DNA from: a virus
DNA length: 40,246 nucleotides
Virus record (IMG/VR): IMGVR_UViG_3300002514_008566
Span: 1 to 40,246 of that record
Reading direction: 5' to 3' (one strand)
Both the position numbers and the translations under genes were made by a program. Positions 1-8,100 of the stretch are shown here, piece after piece; the first letter of the stretch is position 1, and each line of letters starts with the position of its first letter. The notes beneath the pieces were generated by a model. That model was given only the letters and a program-made list of their open reading frames with translations, was not told the DNA's origin and made no database searches.

Positions 1-453
1 CAAATATGGTCAATTTATGAAAATTGTGACATATTTCCAGATTTTGTAGAGGATAAAGTTACAATATCGAAAAAAAATGTACTAAGAGGTTTACACGGAG
101 ATAAAGAAACACATAAACTGATTTGTTGTTTAAGTGGTGAAATATTTCTTGCCATTGCCGACATCAGAAGCGAATCTGAAACTTTTGGACAAACCATGAC
201 CTTTCATTTATCAGACAAGAAACCAAAAACTATATTAGTACCGGCAGGATGTCTAAATGGTCATTTGTGCTTATCAGAAAGGTGTTTGTTTTTTTACAAG
301 TGGTCAAAAAAATATAATGGACCCGACAATCAGATAACTGTAAAATGGGACGACCCTCTTTTAGGGATTAACTGGCCAACAAAAGAGCCAATCTTATCTA
401 AAAGAGATCAAGATGCAAAATATCTAAAAAGGAATTTTTTTAGCGATAGATAA
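1..453 (+). CDS. RmlC-type sugar 3,5-epimerase, 5' partial
   Basis: The reading frame is open from the first base and lacks its start, so the gene begins left of the window. The family (dTDP-4-dehydrorhamnose 3,5-epimerase, a cupin) inverts C3/C5 of a 4-keto-6-deoxy sugar nucleotide in the cytosol. Seen here in family order: KNVLRGLHGD (the active-site GLH), KLICCLSGEIFLAIADIR followed by FGQ, VPAGCLNGHLCLSE, a Tyr in FFYKW, and the closing WDDPLLGINWP. The usual PxGxxHGF histidine is Asn (CLNGH), which I believe also occurs in some RmlC relatives, so the substrate may not be dTDP-rhamnose precursor. The next gene follows 23 bases later and is also a sugar enzyme. The family is clear; the exact substrate is not. 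Confidence 0.85.
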   Translation, partial: QIWSIYENCDIFPDFVEDKVTISKKNVLRGLHGDKETHKLICCLSGEIFLAIADIRSESETFGQTMTFHLSDKKPKTILVPAGCLNGHLCLSERCLFFYKWSKKYNGPDNQITVKWDDPLLGINWPTKEPILSKRDQDAKYLKRNFFSDR

Positions 454-476
454 GATTGTAAAACAAAGGAAAAAAC

Positions 477-1643
477 ATGATAAAGTACCCACTAGCAAAA
501 GAAACAATAAATAACAATGATATCGACGCACTTTGTGATTGGTTGAAAACATACCCAAGACTAACAAAGGGCGAACTAACGTGGAAAGTAGAAGAAAAGT
601 GGGCTGAATTTATTGGTACCAAACACGCAGTTTTTAATAATTCAGGCTCATCTGCAAACTTACTAATGGTTTATGCCGCCATAGCAGCAGGAAAAATTGA
701 AAATAAAAAAATTGCTGTTCCTGCAGTTGGATGGGTTACTACAATTTCTCCTGCAATACAATTCGGGTTAACCCCAATTATGATTGGCACGGATAAAAAT
801 ACGTATGGCATGGATCTAGACCATCTAGAAGAAGTGTGTAAAAAAGATAAACCAGATGCAGTAATATTTGTTCAAGTATTGGGTGTGCCACATTATAAAA
901 AAAGGTTGTTGGAACTGAAAAGGAAATACGGTTTTTGTCTTTTAGAAGATGCATGCGCCGCCCTCGGCGCTGGATATAAAGATGGAAGCAAAGTTGGCAC
1001 AATTGGAGATATGTCATCCTTTTCTTTTTATTTTGGACACCAGCTTTCTACAATTGAAGGTGGAATGGTTAACACAGACGACAAAGAACTTTATGACACC
1101 CTTTTGATGCTAAGGTCTCATGGTTGGGGTAAAGATTTAGATCAAGAAACATATGACAGCATGATAAATGAGAATGGAGTGGACGATTTTCACAAGCCTT
1201 TTACTTTCTTTATTCCTGGTTTTAATTTACGAGCAACCGATCTTCAGGCCTTTATAGGTTTGCGACAAATAGAGAAAGCAAATTGGGTAGCAAAAAGAAG
1301 AAATGAAAACCATTTAAGATACGCAGATAATCTCAAGGGCTATGTAGAGTTTCAAGACTGGGGTGAAAATTACCCAGTTTCCATTTCTTTCGGGGCTTTA
1401 GCAACATCCAGTGAACATAGAAAGCAAATTGTTAATAGGCTTGTTAAAAATGGAATTGAAACAAGAATATACAGCGCTGGAAACTTAGGCCGCCACCCAT
1501 TTTGGACTAAAGAATATGGCTTGTTTGAGGATGAAACGAGTGACAAAATCCATGAAACTGGATTTTTTTTGCCAAACTACCCAGAATTGACGCCCGAAGA
1601 AATCGATTTCATATGTGATGTTGTAAGAGGAAAAGAAGCTTGA
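477..1643 (+). CDS. ColD-like sugar 3-dehydratase (DegT/AHBA fold, PLP enzyme)
   Basis: 388 residues with the DegT/DnrJ/EryC1 aminotransferase fold: NNSGSSAN near residue 54 (cofactor phosphate), EDACAALGAGY with Asp158 (pyridine nitrogen), and FSFYFGHQLSTIEGG at 182-196. In aminotransferases of this fold the residue eight before the second Gly of EGG is the Schiff-base lysine. Here it is His188. That change defines the 3-dehydratases such as ColD, which remove the C3 hydroxyl of GDP-4-keto-6-deoxymannose on the way to colitose; as I recall, E. coli ColD is also about 388 residues with His188. I therefore call it a dehydratase, not an aminotransferase. It starts at ATG after AAAGGAA and its TGA overlaps the next gene. 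Substrate (GDP- or other NDP-sugar) is inferred. Confidence 0.85.
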   Translation: MIKYPLAKETINNNDIDALCDWLKTYPRLTKGELTWKVEEKWAEFIGTKHAVFNNSGSSANLLMVYAAIAAGKIENKKIAVPAVGWVTTISPAIQFGLTPIMIGTDKNTYGMDLDHLEEVCKKDKPDAVIFVQVLGVPHYKKRLLELKRKYGFCLLEDACAALGAGYKDGSKVGTIGDMSSFSFYFGHQLSTIEGGMVNTDDKELYDTLLMLRSHGWGKDLDQETYDSMINENGVDDFHKPFTFFIPGFNLRATDLQAFIGLRQIEKANWVAKRRNENHLRYADNLKGYVEFQDWGENYPVSISFGALATSSEHRKQIVNRLVKNGIETRIYSAGNLGRHPFWTKEYGLFEDETSDKIHETGFFLPNYPELTPEEIDFICDVVRGKEA

Positions 1644-2371
1644 AAATACTCATAATTGGAGAGAGTTGTAAAGATGTTTTTAGCTATGGCGATTGTAAAC
1701 GATTGTGTCCCGAAGCCCCCGTTCCAGTTTTTAATCTTTTAAAGACCATAGAGAATGGTGGGATGGCAATGAATGTTAAAAACAATTTGGAAACTTTAGG
1801 AGTTGATGTTAATTTGCACACCAATAAGAATTGGCGCCAAATAACTAAAAATAGATTTATTGATCTAAAAACAAATCACATGTTTATGAGATTAGACTGC
1901 GGTGATGATTTATATGGAAAAAGCTCAGTTCATAAAATTAATTTTAAGAAATACGCCGGCGTCGTTATATCAGACTATAACAAAGGATTTTTAAGAGAAG
2001 AAGATATTAAGCACATATGTTCTCAAAATGAAAATACGTTTTTAGACACTAAAAAAGTTCTAGGTGACTGGTGTTTAGATGCGAAGTTTATTAAAATCAA
2101 CTCTCAAGAATATGAAAAGACAAAGCCCACTTTAACACAAGAGATAGAAAGTAAAATTATAGTAACAATGGGTCCGAATGGTTGTTTGCACAACGGCATT
2201 GTATATCCAGTAAAAGAGGTAGAAATAAAAGATGTCTCCGGCGCCGGAGATACGTTTATTGCTGGGCTTTCTTATAAGTTTTTAGAAACAAGAGACGTGG
2301 AAAAGTCCATAAGCTTTGCGAACGATTGCGCCACCACGGTAGTGCAGAAGCGAGGAGTAAACACGCTATGA
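1640..2371 (+). CDS. HldE-type sugar kinase (PfkB/ribokinase family), compact
   Basis: It resembles the kinase half of HldE/RfaE, which phosphorylates C1 of D-glycero-D-manno-heptose 7-phosphate in ADP-heptose synthesis. Visible: CPEAPVPVF (residues 23-31, HldE-like S/CPEAPVPV), NGGMAMNVKNNLETLG (39-54), SDYNKG (111-116), IVTMGPNG (174-181) and the PfkB signature DVSGAGDTF (198-206) with catalytic Asp204. At 243 residues it is about 70 shorter than the HldE kinase half, with loss mainly in the lid/middle region. The start is TTG at 1640, giving KILIIGES at the expected N-terminus; AGAGG lies nine bases upstream, TTGA overlaps the upstream stop, and the next in-frame ATG would delete the substrate region. 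Translational coupling to the dehydratase and to the transferase at 2368 implies one pathway. Confidence 0.85.
   Translation: MKILIIGESCKDVFSYGDCKRLCPEAPVPVFNLLKTIENGGMAMNVKNNLETLGVDVNLHTNKNWRQITKNRFIDLKTNHMFMRLDCGDDLYGKSSVHKINFKKYAGVVISDYNKGFLREEDIKHICSQNENTFLDTKKVLGDWCLDAKFIKINSQEYEKTKPTLTQEIESKIIVTMGPNGCLHNGIVYPVKEVEIKDVSGAGDTFIAGLSYKFLETRDVEKSISFANDCATTVVQKRGVNTL
2352..2357 (+). promoter_or_regulatory. Ribosome binding site deciding the transferase start
   Basis: GAGGAG lies ten bases before the ATG at 2368, inside the end of the kinase gene. It supports 2368 over an in-frame upstream ATG at 2326, which would add 14 residues with no family similarity. Confidence 0.7.
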
Positions 2372-2766
2372 AAAGGGTTTTTACAAATGGTTGTTTTGAT
2401 GTTTTGCACAAGGGCCACTTTAAACTTTTAGAATATTGTAAATCCCTTGGATATGTTATTGTGGGATTAAATGGTGATATTAGTGTAAAAAAACTTAAGG
2501 GATTTTGTAGACCAGTGAACGCGGAAAATGATAGAAAATATATGCTAGAATCATGTAAGTTTGTAGATAGGGTCGTGGTTTTTAATGAAAAGACACCCTA
2601 TGCTTTAATAAAACACTTAAAGCCTGATATAATCGTAAAAGGTGGTGATTATAAAAAAGAAGATGTAGTGGGAAATGATGTTGCTGAAGTAAAAATATTT
2701 GATTATATCGATGGGTATTCTACCACTTCAATGATAAAACGAGGGAAAAATGATATACGTTTTTGA
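2368..2766 (+). CDS. HldE-type nucleotidyltransferase (cytidylyltransferase-like)
   Basis: 132 residues. In the family this transfers a nucleoside monophosphate onto a sugar-1-phosphate or alditol phosphate; in HldE it makes ADP-D-glycero-D-manno-heptose. Visible: FTNGCFDVLHKGH at 5-17 with the HxGH catalytic motif (His14, His17), NDRKYML at 54-60, PDIIVKGGDY at 86-94 and the C-terminal YSTTSMIKR at 117-125, matching the STS-x-I segment of HldE. ATG overlaps the kinase stop as ATGA. In enterobacteria the two activities are fused as one protein; here they are adjacent coupled genes in kinase-transferase order. ADP versus CDP specificity cannot be read from sequence; glycerol-3-phosphate cytidylyltransferase is the main alternative, made less likely by the neighbouring kinase. 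Confidence 0.85.
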   Translation: MKRVFTNGCFDVLHKGHFKLLEYCKSLGYVIVGLNGDISVKKLKGFCRPVNAENDRKYMLESCKFVDRVVVFNEKTPYALIKHLKPDIIVKGGDYKKEDVVGNDVAEVKIFDYIDGYSTTSMIKRGKNDIRF

Positions 2767-3067
2767 TATAGATGGAACCATATGCACAAACTCAAATGGA
2801 GATTACAACGCGGCGGAACCCTTTCAAGAACGAATTAAAAAAGTCAACGAGCTATATGACAAAGGAAATAAAATAATTTTTCAGACTGCGCGCGGCATGG
2901 GCCGCACTAACAACAACGTGATTAAAGCTTATAAGCTGTTTTATGATTACACTAAAAAGCAGCTTGATGAGTGGGGAGTTAAATACCATGATTTGTTTTT
3001 GGGAAAACCGGAGGCTGATATTTTTATAGATGACAAGGGAACACACGATGGCGCCTTTTTCGATTAA
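2750..3067 (+). CDS. Small HAD-superfamily phosphatase
   Basis: 105 residues. HAD motifs are complete: FDIDGT (Asp6 nucleophile, Asp8), TARG (Thr46), a Lys at LGKPEAD (Lys86) and IDDK (Asp94, Asp95). The short cap-less form is typical of small phosphatases in capsule and LPS loci. A phosphatase acts between the kinase and transferase steps of ADP-heptose synthesis (GmhB role), so its place directly after both genes suggests it removes the C7 phosphate here; that is inference from context, as it is shorter than GmhB. It starts 17 bases inside the transferase gene, with GAGGG just upstream, and overlaps the next gene by 20 bases. Confidence 0.8.
   Translation: MIYVFDIDGTICTNSNGDYNAAEPFQERIKKVNELYDKGNKIIFQTARGMGRTNNNVIKAYKLFYDYTKKQLDEWGVKYHDLFLGKPEADIFIDDKGTHDGAFFD
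3035..3040 (+). promoter_or_regulatory. Ribosome binding site deciding the cupin start
   Basis: AAGGGA sits seven bases before ATG 3048. An in-frame ATG at 3030 has no comparable site and adds six residues before the conserved N-terminus, so 3048 is preferred. Confidence 0.6.
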
Positions 3068-3404
3068 ACATGTTGAGAAAGGGTGGGGACATGAAAAATG
3101 GATTGTTAACAAGCCCGAATACTGTGGTAAGCTTCTTTATTTTAAGAGCGGCAAGAGATGTTCTTGGCATTATCACAAAATTAAAGATGAAGTATTTTAT
3201 CTGCAGTCAGGGAAACTTTTAGTCAAGTATTCAGACGAAGATAGTTTAGAAGACGCGAAAGAACTAGTTTTATCAAAGGGCGACAATTTTCACGTATATA
3301 CAGGGCTAAGGCATCAAATGATTGCTTTGGAAGATACAGAATTATTTGAATTTTCAACGCAACATTTTGATGAAGATAGCCATAGAATAGTAAAAGGAGA
3401 CTAA
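3048..3404 (+). CDS. Cupin protein, type II phosphomannose-isomerase-like
   Basis: 118 residues forming a single cupin domain that resembles the C-terminal isomerase domain of bifunctional ManC/AlgA enzymes: VEKGWGHEKWIV (9-20), YCGKLLYFKSGKRCSWHYHK (25-44), the metal-site residues His41, His43 and Glu48, the G-rich turn LQSGKLLV, and His89 in LRHQM. The family interconverts fructose-6-P and mannose-6-P, feeding GDP-mannose. That would supply a GDP-sugar for the ColD-like enzyme upstream, but free-standing cupins of this type often have other or unknown roles. It overlaps the HAD gene by 20 bases and closes the sugar cassette; the next gene begins two bases later. Confidence 0.7.
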   Translation: MAPFSIKHVEKGWGHEKWIVNKPEYCGKLLYFKSGKRCSWHYHKIKDEVFYLQSGKLLVKYSDEDSLEDAKELVLSKGDNFHVYTGLRHQMIALEDTELFEFSTQHFDEDSHRIVKGD

Positions 3405-3405
3405 T

Positions 3406-3642
3406 ATGTCAAAAGAAATGAATATGTCAGATCAAGCAGTGGGGGCCGTTATGATGGCTCTTCAAAAAAGCTTAATGGAACAAAGCGATATTGTTCCAGT
3501 ATTAAAAGGATTTAAATTTAAACTTTCAGATCAAGGGTTAGCTGTAATGAACCCGCCTATCGTTAAAGTTAATGAAGAGACTCAAAAGAATTTTCAAGAA
3601 AGCTTAGATTTTGAAGACCCCCTTGAAGTCCAAAAATCATAA
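3406..3642 (+). CDS. Hypothetical protein, 78 residues
   Basis: No family recognised. The protein starts with a Met-rich helix-prone stretch (MSKEMNMSDQAVGAVMMALQ) and later has a KGFKFKLSDQGLAVMNPP segment that looks like a beta hairpin. There are no cysteines, signal peptide or membrane segment. A good ribosome site (AAAGGAG) precedes the ATG and the stop overlaps the next start as TAATG, so the gene is very likely translated with the zinc-ribbon gene after it. Function unknown. Confidence 0.7.
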   Translation: MSKEMNMSDQAVGAVMMALQKSLMEQSDIVPVLKGFKFKLSDQGLAVMNPPIVKVNEETQKNFQESLDFEDPLEVQKS

Positions 3643-3896
3643 TGCCCATTTATATTTATAGTTGCGAAAATTGTGGAAGCGAAATAACGATCAGCCACTC
3701 AATGACTGAAACGATGGAAGACTGCGAAGTGTGCGAAGTTTCCAGCTCTTTAGCTAGAAGACCATCTATATTTTCCAACATCAAAAGAGCAACAAAACAG
3801 AAAAAGAAAGTTGGCGACCATGTCAAGAGTTTTATAACAGAAGCTCAGCAAGACTTGAAACAGCAAAAAGACAACTTGAGGAACAAAAATGATTGA
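3642..3896 (+). CDS. FmdB-like zinc-ribbon small protein
   Basis: 84 residues. MPIYIYSCENCG at the N-terminus and a second cysteine pair give CxxC (Cys8, Cys11) and CxxC (Cys28, Cys31), 16 residues apart, as in FmdB/CxxC_CxxC_SSSS putative regulatory proteins; the SSS after the second pair also fits that family. From residue 40 the protein becomes basic and helical (KRATKQKKKVGDHVKS) with a Gln/Lys-rich end, suggesting contact with nucleic acid or a partner protein. It starts one base inside the previous stop and overlaps the next gene by eight bases. Its place two genes before the late sigma factor makes a transcription role attractive but unproven. Confidence 0.7.
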   Translation: MPIYIYSCENCGSEITISHSMTETMEDCEVCEVSSSLARRPSIFSNIKRATKQKKKVGDHVKSFITEAQQDLKQQKDNLRNKND

Positions 3897-4194
3897 AATA
3901 TTACTAGGAGTATCCATTTTAATTAATGGATTTTTAATATGGTATGTTATTAGGTTGATAAGAAAGTTTCTTAATATCTCTGAAGAACTAGAAGAATTTT
4001 TTCTTCTTTTAGAAGAATACGCAGGTCATGTAGATGATGTGTATAATTTAGAAAGATTTTATGGAGACACAACATTAGAAAACTTAATGAGACATTCTAA
4101 AATTATGGCCGATTCAGCCAAGGATTTCCGAGCTATCTATGATGTAAATTACGATCAAGAGGAAGACGAGGGATATGATCCAGAGGAAGAATAA
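3889..4194 (+). CDS. Small single-pass membrane protein
   Basis: 101 residues. Residues 3-22 are hydrophobic (ILLGVSILINGFLIWYVIRL), followed at once by basic residues (RLIRKF), giving one N-terminal transmembrane helix with the rest probably cytosolic. The soluble part is acidic and helical (SEELEEFFLLLEEY) and ends in a very acidic tail (DQEEDEGYDPEEE). No catalytic motif is visible and no function can be assigned. It lies between the zinc-ribbon gene (8-base overlap) and the sigma gene (3-base gap). Its acidic end contains AGAGGAAGA, which serves as the ribosome site for the sigma gene. Confidence 0.7.
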   Translation: MIEILLGVSILINGFLIWYVIRLIRKFLNISEELEEFFLLLEEYAGHVDDVYNLERFYGDTTLENLMRHSKIMADSAKDFRAIYDVNYDQEEDEGYDPEEE

Positions 4195-4197
4195 CAT

Positions 4198-4887
4198 ATG
4201 GCCAGAAAGAAGAATTATTATTTTACTAAAATTCATGAACAAGCTATAGTAGATTACTGTTCATCAACCGACCAAAAAGAAAGAAACGAGTTATATAATA
4301 CGCTTATTGGTCCAGCTTTTAGTGAAATGGTAGATAAAATTGTTTATACGTATAAATTTACTAATCTACCAAATTGCGATTACCTTAGAGAAGATTGCAA
4401 AAATTGGTTAATAACCGTATTGAATAAATATGATCCAAACCGAGGCTCTAAAGCTTTTTCTTATTTTAGTGTCATCACAAAGAACTGGTTTATTCATAAG
4501 GTCAAAAAAAATACACAAAAAGCCCGAAGAGAAGTTCTAATTGATGGCTATTGTTTAACAGCCACGCAAGGGAGAATTTTAGATCACCCCTTGGTCACAT
4601 ACAATACTTTTATTGACGATAGTATAAAAAATGAATTTTGGACTTCCTTTAAAGAACAAATAAATAGTTGGGAAAAATTACCTGTTCGTAATAATGAAAA
4701 AAAAGTTATCCAAGCCGTTAAAATTTTGTTTGAAGAGTCTGAAAATATAGAAATTTTTAATAAAAAAGCTATTTACCTGTATATAAGAGAAATTACTGGT
4801 TTAAACACCAAACAAGTTGTAAGTAGTTTAAATAGAATTCGCGCAAGATACAGGGAGTTTAGAGAAAAATGGGAAAAGGAAGAATAA
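4198..4887 (+). CDS. T4 gp55-like late-transcription sigma factor
   Basis: 229 residues. It resembles the sigma-70 region 2 of phage late sigma factors: YDPNRGSKAFSYFSVITKNW at 78-97, preceded by a Cys-rich linker helix (CDYLREDCKNWLITVLNK) and followed by a basic helix (KVKKNTQKARRE). In T4, gp55 replaces host sigma on RNA polymerase and reads the short TATAAATA late promoter together with gp33 and the sliding clamp gp45. Unlike gp55, the C-terminal third (140-229) is a long Lys/Arg/Glu-rich helical region with a possible helix-turn-helix (TGLNTKQVVSSLNRIRARY). It ends 19 bases inside the next gene. The sigma call is good; mechanism by analogy. Confidence 0.75.
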   Translation: MARKKNYYFTKIHEQAIVDYCSSTDQKERNELYNTLIGPAFSEMVDKIVYTYKFTNLPNCDYLREDCKNWLITVLNKYDPNRGSKAFSYFSVITKNWFIHKVKKNTQKARREVLIDGYCLTATQGRILDHPLVTYNTFIDDSIKNEFWTSFKEQINSWEKLPVRNNEKKVIQAVKILFEESENIEIFNKKAIYLYIREITGLNTKQVVSSLNRIRARYREFREKWEKEE

Positions 4888-5174
4888 AAAATGTTAGTGA
4901 ATACATTGAGGAATCAATTGGTAACATAAGAAAGGACAGAGCCGTTACTTCTACTCTTTTAACTGAGCTATTAATAGAGATGCGAAAAGCAGGAGATCTC
5001 GAAACCCACAGACAGTTAGGGCTTATTGCCTCTAAATATGTTGAAACTCTTCAACGATCAAATGAACAATTAGTCAAAATTACCGCAATATTGAACAAAA
5101 AACAAGAAGACCCATTCAGATTAGACGAAAGTGACAAACAAGAGATTTTCGATCTGATACAGGGAGAAAAATAA
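4869..5174 (+). CDS. Small helical protein coupled to the sigma gene
   Basis: 101 residues, nearly all predicted helix by composition, with a central stretch from VTSTLLTELLIEMRKAGDLE to ASKYVETLQRSNEQLVKITA. No motif or family recognised. The gene overlaps the end of the sigma gene by 19 bases and so is probably co-translated. It then leads into the baseplate module: the next gene starts four bases after its stop. T4 encodes a small co-activator (gp33, about 112 residues) that works with gp55; similar size and tight coupling make that role possible, but no gp33 sequence signature is visible. Confidence 0.65.
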   Translation: MGKGRIKNVSEYIEESIGNIRKDRAVTSTLLTELLIEMRKAGDLETHRQLGLIASKYVETLQRSNEQLVKITAILNKKQEDPFRLDESDKQEIFDLIQGEK

Positions 5175-5178
5175 ACAT

Positions 5179-8100
5179 ATGGCGGAATGTGATACGAGAG
5201 CCAACGCTTTCTTAAAACTGCCAGTCGGAACTCTTAATCCTGGCCTTGTCGGCAAGGGCACAACAGACCCCATTATTAAGATTGACGAAGCAGATGTCTA
5301 CGGATATCAAGCCGCATGCAACGCGGAAGCTCTCAAGTCAACAAAATGGCGGGATGCCGGCGCAATCCATGCCATATTGTTAAAAATAATAAATCCGGAC
5401 GGCCCAGAAGCCCAATGTTCAGAAGCCGATATAGTTAACCAAGCATGTACCGCGGAGGAGAACCCTGCACCCAAATTAAATTATTATGTAGTTCGTATTC
5501 CTGAAATGCATGTTTTTGATGTACCTAAAAATTTAGAAAATCCCTGCGAATTAGATGAAAAGTGGATTAAGGCCCATCAAGTTTGTGGGGGCCTTGCGCA
5601 GGCCGTTAACAGAGAAGCCCAAGACAAGCCAGTTAAAGTAGGTCAACCTGTATTAGTTGAGTATGTTTCAAAAGATAATTTAACAGAACTTAAATATTTG
5701 GGCCCAACCGATAAAAATTTTGGCGTAGAAACATTTCCACAGAAAGATGGGCCTTCGTCCCCGCCGGCCGATTATGGAAAACTTCTAGAAGAATGCATAA
5801 AACTATACCCCAACAGAGGCGCCACAGGCGATTTAATTGGAAGCGATAAAAATTTATGGAAATCAAACAGTGGTATACCACCGCTTGTCTCCGGAATAGG
5901 AATTCCAGATAGCCCCATTATTGTGGGAGAAACATACAAAGAGTGGGTTGCAAATTTGTTTCGCAACCTAAAGAAAGAGGGAAAATACAAAGGCTTAATT
6001 TGGACAGGTGTTTGTCAATATAATGGCCCAGAAGATGATCTTCTAATGTTATCAGACAGCGGAAAAAAGACCGCCAACGCCGGCCGCGGCCGCTCCACTG
6101 TCATATATATGCCTATAGGCACAGACCCGACACAACCATTAGAAATAATATATTGGTTTCACGACGCCCTTGGTTTTAAGAACAGCCCAAAAGAATGGAA
6201 TATGCTTTGGAGATCACTAAAGGAGATGATAAAGAAAAAGAAAACTCTTGATGACTCACGCCGCAATTTTGTGCTCGTGGTACCAGAGATGTTGTGGTCG
6301 CAACAAGCCTCAGCCGCCGGCAGCGGAATTCCTCGAAATAGAACTAATGCTACTACTTTATCTCCCGATGAAACAGAGGCAGAGTTGGCTATGCGAACAG
6401 CTGGATATACTGATCGCCAATGGGCAGCCTGGGGATTCACCGGCAAGATTCAATCCCTGTCATATCTTGTTGGGGGCCAGCTTTCGTCGGACCAAGGCTA
6501 CCCAATATCTTGGCAGCCACTTCCCAGCCCGGTATCGGGCAAAGCGGCTGTCCATGGCGACATGAGACTTCTTCATAATGAAGTTGTGGGCTTGCTACAG
6601 AAGCATTTTTCCGTTGCGGGTGAAGGAAATATTGCATATATCACATTGATGGCTAGCGGCAAAGGCGGCACCGCAATATCTAATTTGGCGCGCCTCGGGA
6701 AGTTGGGCCCCGATCCCGACCAGATAAATCCATCAAAAATAGTTTTAATGCATGCCGATTATAGTGCTGTATCTATAGCAAAAGATGTGAGTGGGAGAAA
6801 AATAACTAATGTTTTTCATGATAACGATGCATATGAAATCATAAAAAATATAAGTAAAGACACTCAATTAGAAATACATTTAAGCTGGGCAACCGACGCC
6901 CCGAAATTACCAACTCAAGCTGCCGGCGCATTTATAGGAACGCTTTTTCATGTGACCGGGTTGGTAAATGCATCTACAGACAAAACTTTTGCAAACGCGC
7001 TACAGAAGTTAATTCTATATTATACCCGCAGCGGGGGAGAGGCCAACACGCCAAAGATATTTAAGCGGTCAACGAATATCGGCGCCGTAGAGAACCGGCG
7101 CCCAGACGAGCAAAAATTGCAACAAAAATTTCTTTCTGGGTATTCCTTCCTTAAATCAAAACAGACTAGTACAATTAGAATGGCACCTCCTTTTGATAAT
7201 GTCGTATATAAAGGATGGGGGACCAATTCGGCACTAGGGGCACTTTCATGGCTTCCCGTAACACAGAACATACCAACTAAAGCCGCTATACAACAAACAG
7301 AAAAACAGGCGTCTGAGACACTAATTGATGCAGGGCCAGAAATTCCTTTTAATATCAAAAAGGTATTTAAAAAATTTAATGGAAGAGCAATATTATATAA
7401 ATCTGAGCTTGTTGGCGAATCTAAAACTGTTGCGATATTAGAGCCATACGGAGCTTCTGCATATGAAAGTTATGAGCTTATTTATTATTTACATGGAGAT
7501 ATAGGAACAAACGGCGCAGCTAAGACTTATAACAAGTCACTAGAAAACCAATTCAAACTCATGATAGAAGACAAACGCAATGTAATTATTGTTTTAATGG
7601 ATATAGATCCCACGCCTTCGTCACCCTCTTCGACATTGTGGAATGACGGGACATTCAATAATTTTCATGAAGAAATATTAAATAAAATAGAAGACAAATG
7701 GTTTCTTTTTGTTGGTGGGGGCGGTGTTGCCGGCGCCGGGTACACGAAGTCAACAGCTACTCCTTCGTTTTTTACTATTAAGGCCCATGGAGGCGGAAGC
7801 CGCATGCTTAAACATGCTGTTACTTCTATGAATTCAAAATATTGGTCCGGCGCCAAGAACAGACTCCAAAGAATAGATCTTTATGACGCCAACTGGGGGC
7901 CAGATTTAGCTATAGTGAATATGTTAAAAACCAAACAACAAATTGCGCTTGGTGAAAATTTTGAAATTCGATTAATAGTCACCCCAAAGTTAATCGGCGA
8001 CGATAAAATATCAGCGCAAGTACAAGCGGTTAAACACATCGCGAATGAAACCCCCGGGGTTTGGATACTAAATTCGTCAGCGGATCATGGTATTTTACCG

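Noticed and set aside
477-1643. Ordinary DegT aminotransferase (perosamine or QuiNAc type)
   Set aside because: The Schiff-base lysine is replaced by His188, which fits the 3-dehydratase branch.
2326-2367. Longer start for the nucleotidyltransferase at 2326
   Set aside because: The extra 14 residues read the kinase C-terminus in another frame and carry no family similarity; ATG 2368 has GAGGAG and an ATGA junction.
3030-3047. Earlier ATG for the cupin gene
   Set aside because: AAGGGA is placed for ATG 3048, and the conserved cupin start begins right after it.
1-3404. A piece of host chromosome (prophage flank) for the sugar genes
   Set aside because: Strand, overlaps, codon use and tight spacing are continuous with the sigma and tail genes, with no junction or attachment repeat, so phage origin is more likely.
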